Positions 15,381 to 23,050 of a stretch of 23,458 nucleotides of DNA are shown here, one piece after another. This DNA is from a virus: positions 1-23,458 of IMG/VR virus record IMGVR_UViG_3300042261_002386; one strand, 5' to 3'. The position numbers were made by a program, and so were the translations under genes. Position 1 is the stretch's first letter, and every line of letters starts with the position of its first letter. Under the pieces are notes generated by a model. That model did no database searches. It had not been told where the DNA came from and was given only the letters and a program-made list of their open reading frames with translations.

Positions 15381-17039
15381 ATGAGCGTCGTCGCCCCCGA
15401 TGTTCTAAAATCCTATGTCGCAACCAAACCGCCGGCCTACACGTCTTCCATCTCCCTCCAGGCAATACCTTCAACAGAAGGCGTTTACAGTGCGCGTACA
15501 TCGACGCAGCCGGTGGATGAGCCGGGCACGGCAAAGGCCGGATGCCTTGCACCCCAGTGGGGCAATCTCCTGTACGATCAGATCCTGGCGATCCCCGAGC
15601 GGATCGATTACGGCTATCTGCTTACGCGCCGGGAAGACAACGCGAGCCTGTGGAATACCTTCCGGACCTCGAAGACCCTGTCCACCATCACCGGCTATGG
15701 CATGGAGGGCATTACCTTGACCGGCGTCAATCCGGGTTCCGTGGCAAAACCACTCAAGGCCGTAGCCTTCACGATCGTCGCCACGCTTTCCGGTCCGTCG
15801 AACATCAACGGCTATTATGAGTTCGATTTCGGCGGGGTCCTCGTCGATATTACGATCACGGGCAGCCGGACGATGATCTTCCCCTATCCGCCCCGGACCG
15901 GGATGATCGAAACGCTGGAGTGGCTGACGGACGTGATCACATCCTTTAACGGCGCCGAGGTTCGGGACGGCTCGCGGCTGGCACCCCGGCAGGGATTCGA
16001 GGCAGAATTCCAAAGCACGGACCGCAACGAAAGGGTCCGCATGGCGGCGATCCTGTCCGGATGGCTGGTCAACACGTTTTCCCTGCCCGTTTGGCCGCAG
16101 CACCGTCAGGTCGCCGGCATTGCCTCCGGCGCGACAACGATCATGCTGGATACGTCCTGTGCGGAGTATCGCAACGGCGGTTTCGCGGTCGTCCGCGAGA
16201 GCAACGGCAAGGCGGAGATCGTCACGATCACGGAAGTTCTCGCCGACCGGATCAACCTGGCTTACCCGGTGACCAGGGCCTATACCAATCCCTTTGTCAT
16301 GCCCGCCCGCGTCGCCCGGATCGCCGGCAATGTCTCGATGGGAGACACGGGCCTCAAGGCGGCGCGCTACCAGCTCAAATTCGAAGTCCTGGATAACCGG
16401 GAAGTATCGACGGGACCGTCCGCCGTTCAGTATCGCGGTTATGATGTGTTGACGAAGCCCTCTCTCATGCCCGGCGGCGACATCCTGGAGCGCGATTTTG
16501 AGCGGGACATCGAGCGTATCGATTATGAGACCGGCATAACCTACATCGACACCGGCATGGACTGGAGCCGGATCGGAACCAGGGCGATCCGGACCCTGAC
16601 CCGGACCCGGCAGGAAGCCTGGGAATACCGCCGCTGGCTCCAGCGCCGTGAAGGACGCTTCCGGCCTTTCTGGATACCGACCTTCAGCCGGGACGTGGAG
16701 CTGGCACAGCCCTTCGGCGCCGCTGAAATCAGCCTGCATATCGTCAATATCGATTATACGAACCTGCTATACGGCAACCCGCAATTCCGGCACCTGGCGT
16801 TTTTCCAGACCGACGGGACGGTCCTGTACCGGAAAATCACAGCGGCCGCCGTGACGGACACCGATGAAATCATTTCTCTGGACACGTCTCTGGGATTCGA
16901 CGGGAATATGGGCAGCTTCCAGATGATTTCATTTATGGCCCTCAATCGCCTGGCCGCCGACAGGGTGGAAATGGCCTGGGAAGACCCGGACATCCTGAAT
17001 TCGGAAATCGGCCTCATGGGGATCGATGATGAGAGTTGA
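15381..17039 (+). CDS. Distal tail (Dit)-like protein (552 aa)
   Basis: Large tail-tip protein located where siphoviruses and gene transfer agents encode the distal tail component (lambda gpM/GTA DUF2460 position). Visible features: an N-terminal DUF-like region (residues 1-110), beta-rich cores, and a late segment about residues 400-440 reading TRTRQEAWEYRRWLQRREGR followed by FRPFWIPTFSRDVEL. This RFW-P-(S/T)-(F/W)-(x)-D pattern is common near the C-terminus of distal tail proteins. The C-terminal 120 residues form a further beta domain. I chose the ATG at 15381, two bases after the paralogue B stop; the longer frame to 15186 lies in that gene. It is larger than most Dit proteins, so extra domains are likely. 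Confidence 0.65.
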   Translation: MSVVAPDVLKSYVATKPPAYTSSISLQAIPSTEGVYSARTSTQPVDEPGTAKAGCLAPQWGNLLYDQILAIPERIDYGYLLTRREDNASLWNTFRTSKTLSTITGYGMEGITLTGVNPGSVAKPLKAVAFTIVATLSGPSNINGYYEFDFGGVLVDITITGSRTMIFPYPPRTGMIETLEWLTDVITSFNGAEVRDGSRLAPRQGFEAEFQSTDRNERVRMAAILSGWLVNTFSLPVWPQHRQVAGIASGATTIMLDTSCAEYRNGGFAVVRESNGKAEIVTITEVLADRINLAYPVTRAYTNPFVMPARVARIAGNVSMGDTGLKAARYQLKFEVLDNREVSTGPSAVQYRGYDVLTKPSLMPGGDILERDFERDIERIDYETGITYIDTGMDWSRIGTRAIRTLTRTRQEAWEYRRWLQRREGRFRPFWIPTFSRDVELAQPFGAAEISLHIVNIDYTNLLYGNPQFRHLAFFQTDGTVLYRKITAAAVTDTDEIISLDTSLGFDGNMGSFQMISFMALNRLAADRVEMAWEDPDILNSEIGLMGIDDES

Positions 17040-17796
17040 AATCTACCGCTTCGCATCGCGAACCGAACGCTGGCTGTTTACCTCGGCGGATCGGGACCAG
17101 CTCCATCTGGGCGAAACCTATACGGCCGTGCCGATCGGGCGTGAAAAAATCGAGATGACCGAAAACATCCACAAGGCCACCCTTACCGTCAGCGTTCCGC
17201 GCGACAACGCCCTGGCTTCCAGGTACTTCGCGGACCGGCCGGAATCGACGGTCACGCTGACTGTCTTTGAGATCGGCGGGCCGTCACCCCGGACCATCTG
17301 GAAAGGCCGCATCGTTTCGGTGAATGCGGCGGGCGCCAGGGTCAAGATCACCCTGGAATCCATCTTCACGTCCCTCAATCGGCCGGGCCTGCGGGCGGTC
17401 TATCAGTTATCGTGCCGGCACGCGCTTTATGGCGTCTGCTGCCGCGTTTTGTCCAGCCAGCACCAGACGCTGGCCAATATCACCGCCATATCGGGCGTCA
17501 CCTTGACCGTAAGCGGTATCGGGGGGGTCGCCGCCGGCTGGTTCACGTCGGGCTACCTCGTTCAGGAAGGCATCCGGTACCGGATGATCATGGCCCATAC
17601 AGGCGACCAGATCACCATCGACCGGCCGCTGCGGCATACGGGTGAGATCCGCATCTATCCGGGCTGTAACCACCTGATGTCCGACTGTAAAAACAAATTC
17701 GACAATCATCTTAATTTCGGCGGCTTCCCCTGGATACCGGGGCAGACGCCATTCGAGGGGCTGGGCGCGCTCGGCGTGGCACCTAGGGCGCTATAA
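17026..17796 (+). CDS. Phage BR0599/DUF2163-like tail hub protein with Cys cluster (256 aa)
   Basis: Tail-tip protein of the Phage_BR0599/DUF2163 type, related in position and pattern to GTA gp13 and functionally to lambda gpL. Its C-terminal part has Cys at about 130, 138, 139, 214 and 221 (YQLSCRHALYGVCC; PGCNHLMSDCKNKFDN), followed by FGGFPWIPGQTPFEG, a signature ending of the family. Lambda gpL binds a [4Fe-4S] cluster in its C-terminal domain, so an iron-sulphur or other metal site is likely here too (inference). The N-terminal domain is a beta-barrel-like region. The start overlaps the preceding gene by 14 bases; a second ATG follows at 17029. The gene sits between Dit-like and tip-attachment genes, as expected. 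Confidence 0.88.
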   Translation: MMRVEIYRFASRTERWLFTSADRDQLHLGETYTAVPIGREKIEMTENIHKATLTVSVPRDNALASRYFADRPESTVTLTVFEIGGPSPRTIWKGRIVSVNAAGARVKITLESIFTSLNRPGLRAVYQLSCRHALYGVCCRVLSSQHQTLANITAISGVTLTVSGIGGVAAGWFTSGYLVQEGIRYRMIMAHTGDQITIDRPLRHTGEIRIYPGCNHLMSDCKNKFDNHLNFGGFPWIPGQTPFEGLGALGVAPRAL

Positions 17797-17805
17797 GGTA
17801 AAACC

Positions 17806-18123
17806 ATGCTCGAATCTCTGGAACAATTAAAAACCTTGCAGGTTCCGGACGGCGTCACACCGCTCATGGCCGTTATGGGCTGGGATGACATCATATATGT
17901 TGCCGTCATGCTCATTCTGTCGATGGTCAGTTATTACATCAGCCGGAAGAACCAGCCGGAACCGGTCGCGCCGAAACCGGCCGCCCTGGAGGACTTCAGC
18001 GTCCCCACGGCGGAGATCGGCCGGGAAATCCCGGTGCTTTTCGGAACGCGCTGGATCAAGTCGCCGAATGTCGTCTGGTACGGGGATCTGATGATCGAGG
18101 CCAAAAAGGAAAAGGTGGGCTGA
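17806..18123 (+). CDS. Small tail-tip-associated membrane protein (105 aa)
   Basis: Protein with one membrane segment (about residues 28-47, DDIIYVAVMLILSMVSYYIS), a Pro-rich linker (NQPEPVAPKPAALEDFSVP) and a short globular tail with the motif TAEIGREIPVLFGTRWIKSP and NVVWYGDLMIEA. That motif (P-T-A/E-x-G-x-x-I-P-V-x-F-G-T ... P-N-V-x-W-Y-G-D) occurs at the N-terminus of many tail-tip proteins. Here it stands alone as a separate gene, which suggests a split or an assembly-stage protein that anchors tip assembly at the inner membrane. AAGGTAAAACC precedes the start. The stop overlaps the next ATG by one base (TGATG). Confidence 0.65.
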   Translation: MLESLEQLKTLQVPDGVTPLMAVMGWDDIIYVAVMLILSMVSYYISRKNQPEPVAPKPAALEDFSVPTAEIGREIPVLFGTRWIKSPNVVWYGDLMIEAKKEKVG

Positions 18124-18305
18124 TGAAAGTCACGGTGGCCCACGCCAGGGCGCTTTCCTACTGCCTGACCGGCGTGCGGCGCGTCTGCAACAAGTACGGC
18201 CTGGATTTCAAGGCGTTCATTCGCGAGGGGCTTGATGAGGAAGAGCTGGCCCGCATCGATGACGCGCAGATCAAGAAACTGATCGAGGCGGCTCATGGGC
18301 GGTAA
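18123..18305 (+). CDS. Small tail-module protein (60 aa)
   Basis: Short, helical and unrecognised protein. It has a basic first half (ALSYCLTGVRRVCNKYGLDF) and an acidic second half (REGLDEEELARIDDAQIKK), overall a two-helix unit. AAAGGAAAAGGTGGG lies upstream of the ATG. It overlaps the previous gene by one base and the following J-like gene by 11, so it is translationally coupled at both ends and probably required with the tip complex. Phages with the same tail-tip module often carry a short gene at this place, but I cannot name a family. Confidence 0.6.
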   Translation: MKVTVAHARALSYCLTGVRRVCNKYGLDFKAFIREGLDEEELARIDDAQIKKLIEAAHGR

Positions 18306-20472
18306 GAAGAAAAAAGTCGTCGTCGGGTACCGGTACTATCTCGGTATGCACATGATCATCTGCCACGGTCCGGTGGACGCCGTGACGGGTCTCATGACCG
18401 GGGATTACCTCGCCTGGACCGGCAACGTCAACGCCAATACCCAGATCGGCATCAGCCAGCCGAACCTTTACGGCGGCAAATCCCGGGAAGGCGGCATCTC
18501 CGGTAAGCTGGATATTGAATTCGGCGGCGCCGCCCAGGGTGCGAATTCCTACCTGGCCTCCGTTCTGGGTGATGTACCCGCGTTTCGGGGCGTCGTCGGC
18601 CTCGTATCCCGCCGGATGTACTTAGGCGACAGCCCCTATCTGAAACCCTGGGCGATCCGGGGACGGCGCACACAGATCAACTGGCAGAACACCCTGGCCA
18701 GAATCGGCGAGGACATGAACCCCGCGCACATCATTTATAATTGCTTGACCGACGGCGAGTGGGGCATGGGCTACCCGGAAACCGACATCGACCAGACGGC
18801 CTTCGCGGCGGCAGCTCAGACCCTCTATAATGAGGGCTTCGGTCTTTCCACCTTCTGGGTCCGGTCCATTTCCATCCAGGATTTTATCAATGAGATCAAG
18901 GGTGTCATCGATGCGGCTCACTACGTTGAGCCCTCGAACGGCCTGATTACCCTGAAACTGCTGCGCGGCGATTATGATCCGGCCACGCTCCCGGTGCTTT
19001 CCCCGTCGAATATCGTGAAGATCGAATCTTATACACGGCATACCCACGCGGAAATGGCCAATACGGTTGTGCTTAAATTCTCGGAGCGCCAGGACAAATC
19101 CGACGAGGACAACGCCGTGACGGTCCACAATATCGCCCTGATCCAGAGCATGGGGCAGATCGTGCCCCACCACGTCAACTATCCGGCCATCAGCACGGCC
19201 GCCGTCGCGTCGAAAGTGGCCGCCAGGGAGCTACGGAAAGTCTCGCAGGAGCTTTCGGTGATAAACCTGATCGCCAATTCGGAGGCCAGGGATATGCGGC
19301 CCGGTTCCGTGTTCAAATTAAACTGGCCGAAATACGGCATTGCCTCGGAGATCATGCGGGTGGTCACCGTCGATTTCGGTACGCTGCAATCCGGGGAAAT
19401 CAGGATTTCCGCCGTGCAGGATATTTTCGGCACGGCAACGTCGGTTTACGCGGACGTGCCGCAATCCGGATGGACGCCGCCCCTGTCCCTGCCCGTTGCG
19501 TCCGTCAACCGCCGCCTGGAGGAAATGCCGTACTATACGATCCTGCAGGAGATGGGCGAGAGCGATGCGGCCCTGGCGGAGCTGGTCGAACAGGGGGGCT
19601 TTCTCATGGCCCTTTACACGCAGCCGGTGGGAGACGCCCTGGAATACAGGCTGTTTGTCCGGCCGAACACGGGAGAATATGTCGACACCGGCCGCTATGA
19701 TTTCACGCCGACGGGCATCCTGGAGGGCGCCCTGAGCAAGACGGCGACTTCGGCCATGCTGGATCAGATCCGGGGCATCGATGGCGTTTTTCTGGGCTCC
19801 CTGGCCTTCATCGACGACGAGATTGTCCAGGTGACGGCCGTAACGGATATGTCCATCACGATTGTCCGGGGCGTGCTGGATACTGTCCCGGCGGAACATG
19901 CCGACGGTAAACGGGTCTGGTTCCATGACGACTATTTCGGCGCCGACCGGGTCCAGAAGGTCCGGAATGAGGTCGTCAACGTCCGGTCCTGCACGATCAC
20001 CGGCCGGGGCGAACTCGCCCTGGCCGACGCCCCGACGGACAATTACACCTTTGCGGCCCGGATGATCAAACCTTACCCGCCCGGCCGGTTCCGCCTGAAT
20101 AACGTAGCCTATCCGGAATATATCAGCGGCGAGTTGACCATCGCCTGGGCGCACCGGGACCGCCTGACCCAGACCGGCCCGATTGTCTCCCAGGATGCAA
20201 GCAATATCGGACCGGAAAGCGGCACAACTTACGTCATCCGGATTTACGGCGAAACGGGCGTGCTTAAACGCACTTACAGCGGCGAGACCGGCACGAGCAA
20301 GGTTTATCTGCTGGCCGACGAGATAACGGATTCCGGACTGGGCAGGCCGAACGGCGTCATGCGCGTCGTCTTGTTCAGCCAGCGGGCCGGGTACGATTCC
20401 TGGCAGGCCCAAGATCACACTTTCGACTGCCGTGGATATGGAATGCTCTACGGCCAATCTTACGGGGAGTAA
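18295..20472 (+). CDS. Tail tip attachment/hub protein, J-like (725 aa)
   Basis: Large central tail-tip protein equivalent to lambda gpJ or the tail hub of the tip module. It carries a basic start (MGGKKKKVVVGYRYYLGMH), then an N-terminal region with HMIICHGPVDAVTGLMTGD and a long middle with phage-tail hub features (NPAHIIYNCLTDGEWGMGYP; FINEIKGVIDAAHYVEPSNG; DMRPGSVFKLNWPKYGIAS). A C-terminal beta-rich part (fibronectin-like, residues about 600-725) follows. Hub proteins of this type open after receptor contact and form a trimer around the tape measure tip. 725 aa is shorter than lambda J (1132 aa), with the receptor-binding end probably supplied by the following fibre gene. The start overlaps the small gene upstream. 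Confidence 0.85.
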   Translation: MGGKKKKVVVGYRYYLGMHMIICHGPVDAVTGLMTGDYLAWTGNVNANTQIGISQPNLYGGKSREGGISGKLDIEFGGAAQGANSYLASVLGDVPAFRGVVGLVSRRMYLGDSPYLKPWAIRGRRTQINWQNTLARIGEDMNPAHIIYNCLTDGEWGMGYPETDIDQTAFAAAAQTLYNEGFGLSTFWVRSISIQDFINEIKGVIDAAHYVEPSNGLITLKLLRGDYDPATLPVLSPSNIVKIESYTRHTHAEMANTVVLKFSERQDKSDEDNAVTVHNIALIQSMGQIVPHHVNYPAISTAAVASKVAARELRKVSQELSVINLIANSEARDMRPGSVFKLNWPKYGIASEIMRVVTVDFGTLQSGEIRISAVQDIFGTATSVYADVPQSGWTPPLSLPVASVNRRLEEMPYYTILQEMGESDAALAELVEQGGFLMALYTQPVGDALEYRLFVRPNTGEYVDTGRYDFTPTGILEGALSKTATSAMLDQIRGIDGVFLGSLAFIDDEIVQVTAVTDMSITIVRGVLDTVPAEHADGKRVWFHDDYFGADRVQKVRNEVVNVRSCTITGRGELALADAPTDNYTFAARMIKPYPPGRFRLNNVAYPEYISGELTIAWAHRDRLTQTGPIVSQDASNIGPESGTTYVIRIYGETGVLKRTYSGETGTSKVYLLADEITDSGLGRPNGVMRVVLFSQRAGYDSWQAQDHTFDCRGYGMLYGQSYGE

Positions 20473-20477
20473 TCATC

Positions 20478-21200
20478 ATGCCATCGACAACCGATCCGAA
20501 TCTGGGAATGAATTACGGCTGGGACTTTAGAGAGTCCGGCTGGAAATCCGGTATGGACGCCAACCTGAAAAAGCTGGGTGCAGTCGTGCATCTCTCGATA
20601 AAAACGATCCAGGACGCCCCGCCGACATCGCCCGTCAATGGAGACCGGTATATTATCGGTACCGGCTCCGGCGACTGGTCCGGTAAGAACGGCCAGATCG
20701 CCGTCCGGGTGGCCGGCGCATGGGAATATTATACGCCGCAGAAGGGCTGGTCGGCCTGGAATGAGAACAACGACACCATGTACGTCTATACGACGGCATG
20801 GGGGCCTTACAAGGGCGGAACGACTTTAAGCAAAAGACCTGTGCAGATCCCCGTTTTTGCCCCCGGTATAGACGTCACAGCGGGCGACGGCAAGGCCTAT
20901 TTCATTGTTCCGGACGAGTACAGCGGCATGAACCTGGTCCGCGCGGCGGCGACGGTCATCACCGCCGGCACCACGAACGCCACGGTCATCGACATTTACA
21001 ACGTGACCGACAGTTGCGACATGCTTTCCACGGGGATGAATATCGAAAGCGGCGAAACCTCGACCCGGACCTCCGCCGCGCCGGGAACCATCGACACCGC
21101 TCACGACGATGTGGCGACCGGCGACGTCCTGCGGATCGACCTGACCTCCGTTTCGACCACCGCCCCGAAGGGCCTCATCGTGGAGATGGTGTTTCAGTAA
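20478..21200 (+). CDS. DUF2793-type tail fibre/adhesin (240 aa)
   Basis: Last gene of the phage cluster. The N-terminal half (GMNYGWDFRESGWKSGMDAN, then APPTSPVNGDRYIIGTGSGD and VRVAGAWEYYTPQKGWSAW) fits the DUF2793 domain, found in tail fibre proteins and gene transfer agents. It has a beta-sandwich pattern that contacts the tip. The C-terminal half (about residues 120-240) is a Thr-rich beta domain (GIDVTAGDGKAYFIVPDEYS ... VVFQ-like end) that probably binds the host surface; this is inferred from position. GGGGAG lies about eight bases before the ATG. No fibre assembly chaperone follows. Being small, it is more likely a minor adhesin than a long fibre. Confidence 0.82.
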   Translation: MPSTTDPNLGMNYGWDFRESGWKSGMDANLKKLGAVVHLSIKTIQDAPPTSPVNGDRYIIGTGSGDWSGKNGQIAVRVAGAWEYYTPQKGWSAWNENNDTMYVYTTAWGPYKGGTTLSKRPVQIPVFAPGIDVTAGDGKAYFIVPDEYSGMNLVRAAATVITAGTTNATVIDIYNVTDSCDMLSTGMNIESGETSTRTSAAPGTIDTAHDDVATGDVLRIDLTSVSTTAPKGLIVEMVFQ

Positions 21201-21401
21201 ATAGAAGGCGGACGGCATATCAAGAAGCCGCAACTCCTTAATACAGGCGTCCGGGGGGGTGCCTGACGGGATAAACCCGTTACCATCCGCACTAATATCG
21301 GGTAATGAGTTTGATTGCTGTATCTTCAGGTGCCGCTTTTATATGCCGAACAACGAAATCAGCCAGAGCGAAGCGTAGTTGGTATCCCGTTGAGCATCTT
21401 G
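21201..21401. other. Right junction of the phage cluster, with a hairpin
   Basis: This 200-base gap lies between the convergent ends of the fibre gene and the minus-strand HNH-like gene. TGACGGG (21264-21270) and CCCGTTA (21276-21282) form a 7-bp stem with one G-T pair around ATAAA. No T-run follows, so a terminator role for the phage transcript is possible but not shown. A 7-G run lies at 21253-21259. The composition changes from GC-rich to more balanced here, consistent with the end of the structural module. I found no tRNA, integrase or obvious attachment repeat. Confidence 0.4.
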
Positions 21402-22223
21402 TTAAGCCTTCATGCCTCTGGGCCGAGCATGAACTGCTGTAGCAGCACTTTGCCCCCCAAAGAATACATTGTTGTCTTCGTCACTCGGCGCTTCAGGCCA
21501 GTACGGATCTTCTACTCGCTTCAGATTTATGGGGATATCGATCTCTCTATCTAACTCAGCATGACGGTACCAAGATAGAGCTGTTAAACCTGCATACTCA
21601 GGTTGTGTACTGCACAGGTAAGCAACTGGATAATATTTGAGCAATTGAAATACGGCAGGCTGCTCGAATGTGCCTCTAGGAACAAACATACCAAAATCTC
21701 TTATCGTTACCGATGTTGCGTATGGATAAACCCAATAGAAGATGTGAATGTCTTCAGGAAGGAGCATATTAGGATCCAAAACATACGCCCTTGCTACCCG
21801 ATCAAAAGTGGTATCTTCTATTGCAACCTTTGCCGCGACGATGTGCCCAAGCAGAGCCTTCATTAACCTTTGTGGCTTCACTTTGTGGGAAATTTTCTCA
21901 GGAAGGGCAATGCCGGATTTTAGATAGCACCCAACCGACGTAGCAAAATCGTTGATGACCGGGTCATACTCCAGCCCTAAATATGAGTTACATTCACGGC
22001 AAATGGTTCGGTATTTGACACCATTTTGCGATTCTCTCAGCTTCTGCCTCTCACGGTCTCCGGCCATAATCTCGAAAACCGTTTCCATTTCGACCGGAAC
22101 AAGATCTATTCCGCCTTTCGGTGGAACATGATCCCAAGAAAGAGTCTTTTTCTCGCGGCAGAGATTACATATAGACTCTTTTTCGCGCTTGGATTTAACG
22201 TAATGCAACATCCCCCGATTCAC
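21402..22223 (-). CDS. HNH-like Cys4 nuclease-type protein (273 aa)
   Basis: N-terminal zinc-bound HNH-like (His-Me finger) motif: C19-x2-C22 (CNLC), D31-H32 in LSWDHVPPKGG, and C75-x2-C78-N79 (CRECNSY). In His-Me finger nucleases the DH provides catalytic His and metal contact, the Cys pairs hold structural zinc, and a final Asn or His completes the site. So a nuclease is likely but unproven. The other 190 residues are unrecognised and lack membrane segments. The first start is GTG (22221-22223); an internal ATG four codons later is an alternative, and neither has an ideal ribosome site. The gene is more AT-rich than the phage cluster and points toward it, as for an acquired moron or defence gene. 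Confidence 0.7.
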   Translation of the reverse strand: MNRGMLHYVKSKREKESICNLCREKKTLSWDHVPPKGGIDLVPVEMETVFEIMAGDRERQKLRESQNGVKYRTICRECNSYLGLEYDPVINDFATSVGCYLKSGIALPEKISHKVKPQRLMKALLGHIVAAKVAIEDTTFDRVARAYVLDPNMLLPEDIHIFYWVYPYATSVTIRDFGMFVPRGTFEQPAVFQLLKYYPVAYLCSTQPEYAGLTALSWYRHAELDREIDIPINLKRVEDPYWPEAPSDEDNNVFFGGQSAATAVHARPRGMKA

Positions 22224-22257
22224 TCCGCACCTGTTGATGTTTTGACTTAAATATACT

Positions 22258-22268
22258 GTTCCTGGAAC
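22258..22268. promoter_or_regulatory. Perfect palindrome upstream of the HNH-like gene, possible operator
   Basis: GTTCC-T-GGAAC is a perfect inverted repeat 35 bases before the minus-strand start at 22223. Reading leftward, a TATATT hexamer (22255-22250) follows it, with only a weak -35 (CTTATG at 22278-22273) at 17 bp spacing, so the palindrome would lie in the promoter spacer. Repressor binding is plausible but not supported by a known protein; a LexA-type site is only a suggestion. Confidence 0.3.
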
Positions 22269-22330
22269 TAAACATAAGCCTTCTTTATATTACTTTATAA
22301 TTTCAATCACGATATACAGCATGAGGGCTT

Positions 22331-22945
22331 TCAGATCGCCGCCGGACCCATCTCCATCAGATCCGCCGGATACGGCTTCAGAATGGAGAGGAGGCGTGCC
22401 TGATCCTGATTATCCGGATCGGTCCATGCGGCTTCGTCCGTTTTTGGCACGATGACCGGCATCCGGTCATGGATGGGTGCGATCAGGCTGTTCGCATCGG
22501 TCGTGATTATGGTGCAGGTTTGCAGGGGTGTTTTATCCTGGGCATGCCATATCTCATACAGGCCCGCAAATCCGAACGGCTCTCCTGATTTCAGGCCGAA
22601 CCGCAGCGGCGTCTTTTTCCTGCCCTCCGTTTTCCATTCATAGAATCCGTCGGCGACGATGAGGCAGCGGCGCTTCTTAAATGCCTGCCGGAACGAGGGC
22701 TTCTCCGCCACGGTTTCCGCACGGGCGTTGATCATCTTGTATTCGACTTCCAGGTCTTTTGCCCAGGAAGGAACCAGGCCCCATTTGAAAGGAATCAGCC
22801 GGTTGACCTCATCCCGGACAACCGCCGCAATCATCTGGCCGGGGCTGATGTTGACGCCCTGATGCAGTTCCCCGGACACCCCCTGAATGTCAAAGGATTG
22901 AACAATTCTCGATAAGTCTGTCAACAATACGAAACGGCCGCACAT
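22331..22945 (-). CDS. SOS response-associated peptidase family protein, YedK/HMCES-like (204 aa)
   Basis: SRAP-domain protein that covalently shields abasic sites in single-stranded DNA. Catalytic residues are present in the usual order: Cys2 directly after the initiator Met (MCGRF), which links to the abasic site, Asn73 and Arg75 (MINARAE), Glu105-equivalent at 103 (DGFYEW) and His159 (PIHDRMPV). Length matches YedK (222 aa). AAGGTG lies eight bases before the ATG at 22945. It is transcribed toward the phage cluster and precedes the HNH-like gene on the same strand, separated by 107 bases. SRAP genes are common in hosts and in phages; this copy is GC-rich like the phage genes, unlike its two neighbours. 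I found no convincing LexA box upstream. Confidence 0.95.
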   Translation of the reverse strand: MCGRFVLLTDLSRIVQSFDIQGVSGELHQGVNISPGQMIAAVVRDEVNRLIPFKWGLVPSWAKDLEVEYKMINARAETVAEKPSFRQAFKKRRCLIVADGFYEWKTEGRKKTPLRFGLKSGEPFGFAGLYEIWHAQDKTPLQTCTIITTDANSLIAPIHDRMPVIVPKTDEAAWTDPDNQDQARLLSILKPYPADLMEMGPAAI

Positions 22946-23050
22946 GGGTTATCACCTTCTGTCACGTAGATGACCGAGACGGTGTTTTACAGCAGCATGG
23001 TTGATGAACCACAATGAGCAGCTTGTTTCAGGCATCCCTGCGTCACCCGG

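Noticed and set aside
15471-16739. 422-codon minus-strand open frame
   Set aside because: It is antiparallel to the Dit-like gene and shows the same shadow composition, with no start signal or domain.
19318-20457. 379-codon minus-strand open frame
   Set aside because: It is opposite the J-like tip gene, with Arg/Gly/His-biased composition typical of antisense frames; no domain was recognised.
2008-23050. Direct-repeat attachment sites and a tRNA insertion target
   Set aside because: I compared the left (2040-2330) and right (21200-22330) edges by eye and found no convincing repeat or tRNA. A computed repeat search over the extended contig is needed.
22946-23050. LexA/SOS box upstream of the SRAP gene
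   Set aside because: Only partial CTGT/ACAG pieces are seen and they do not have the right spacing; not enough to call.
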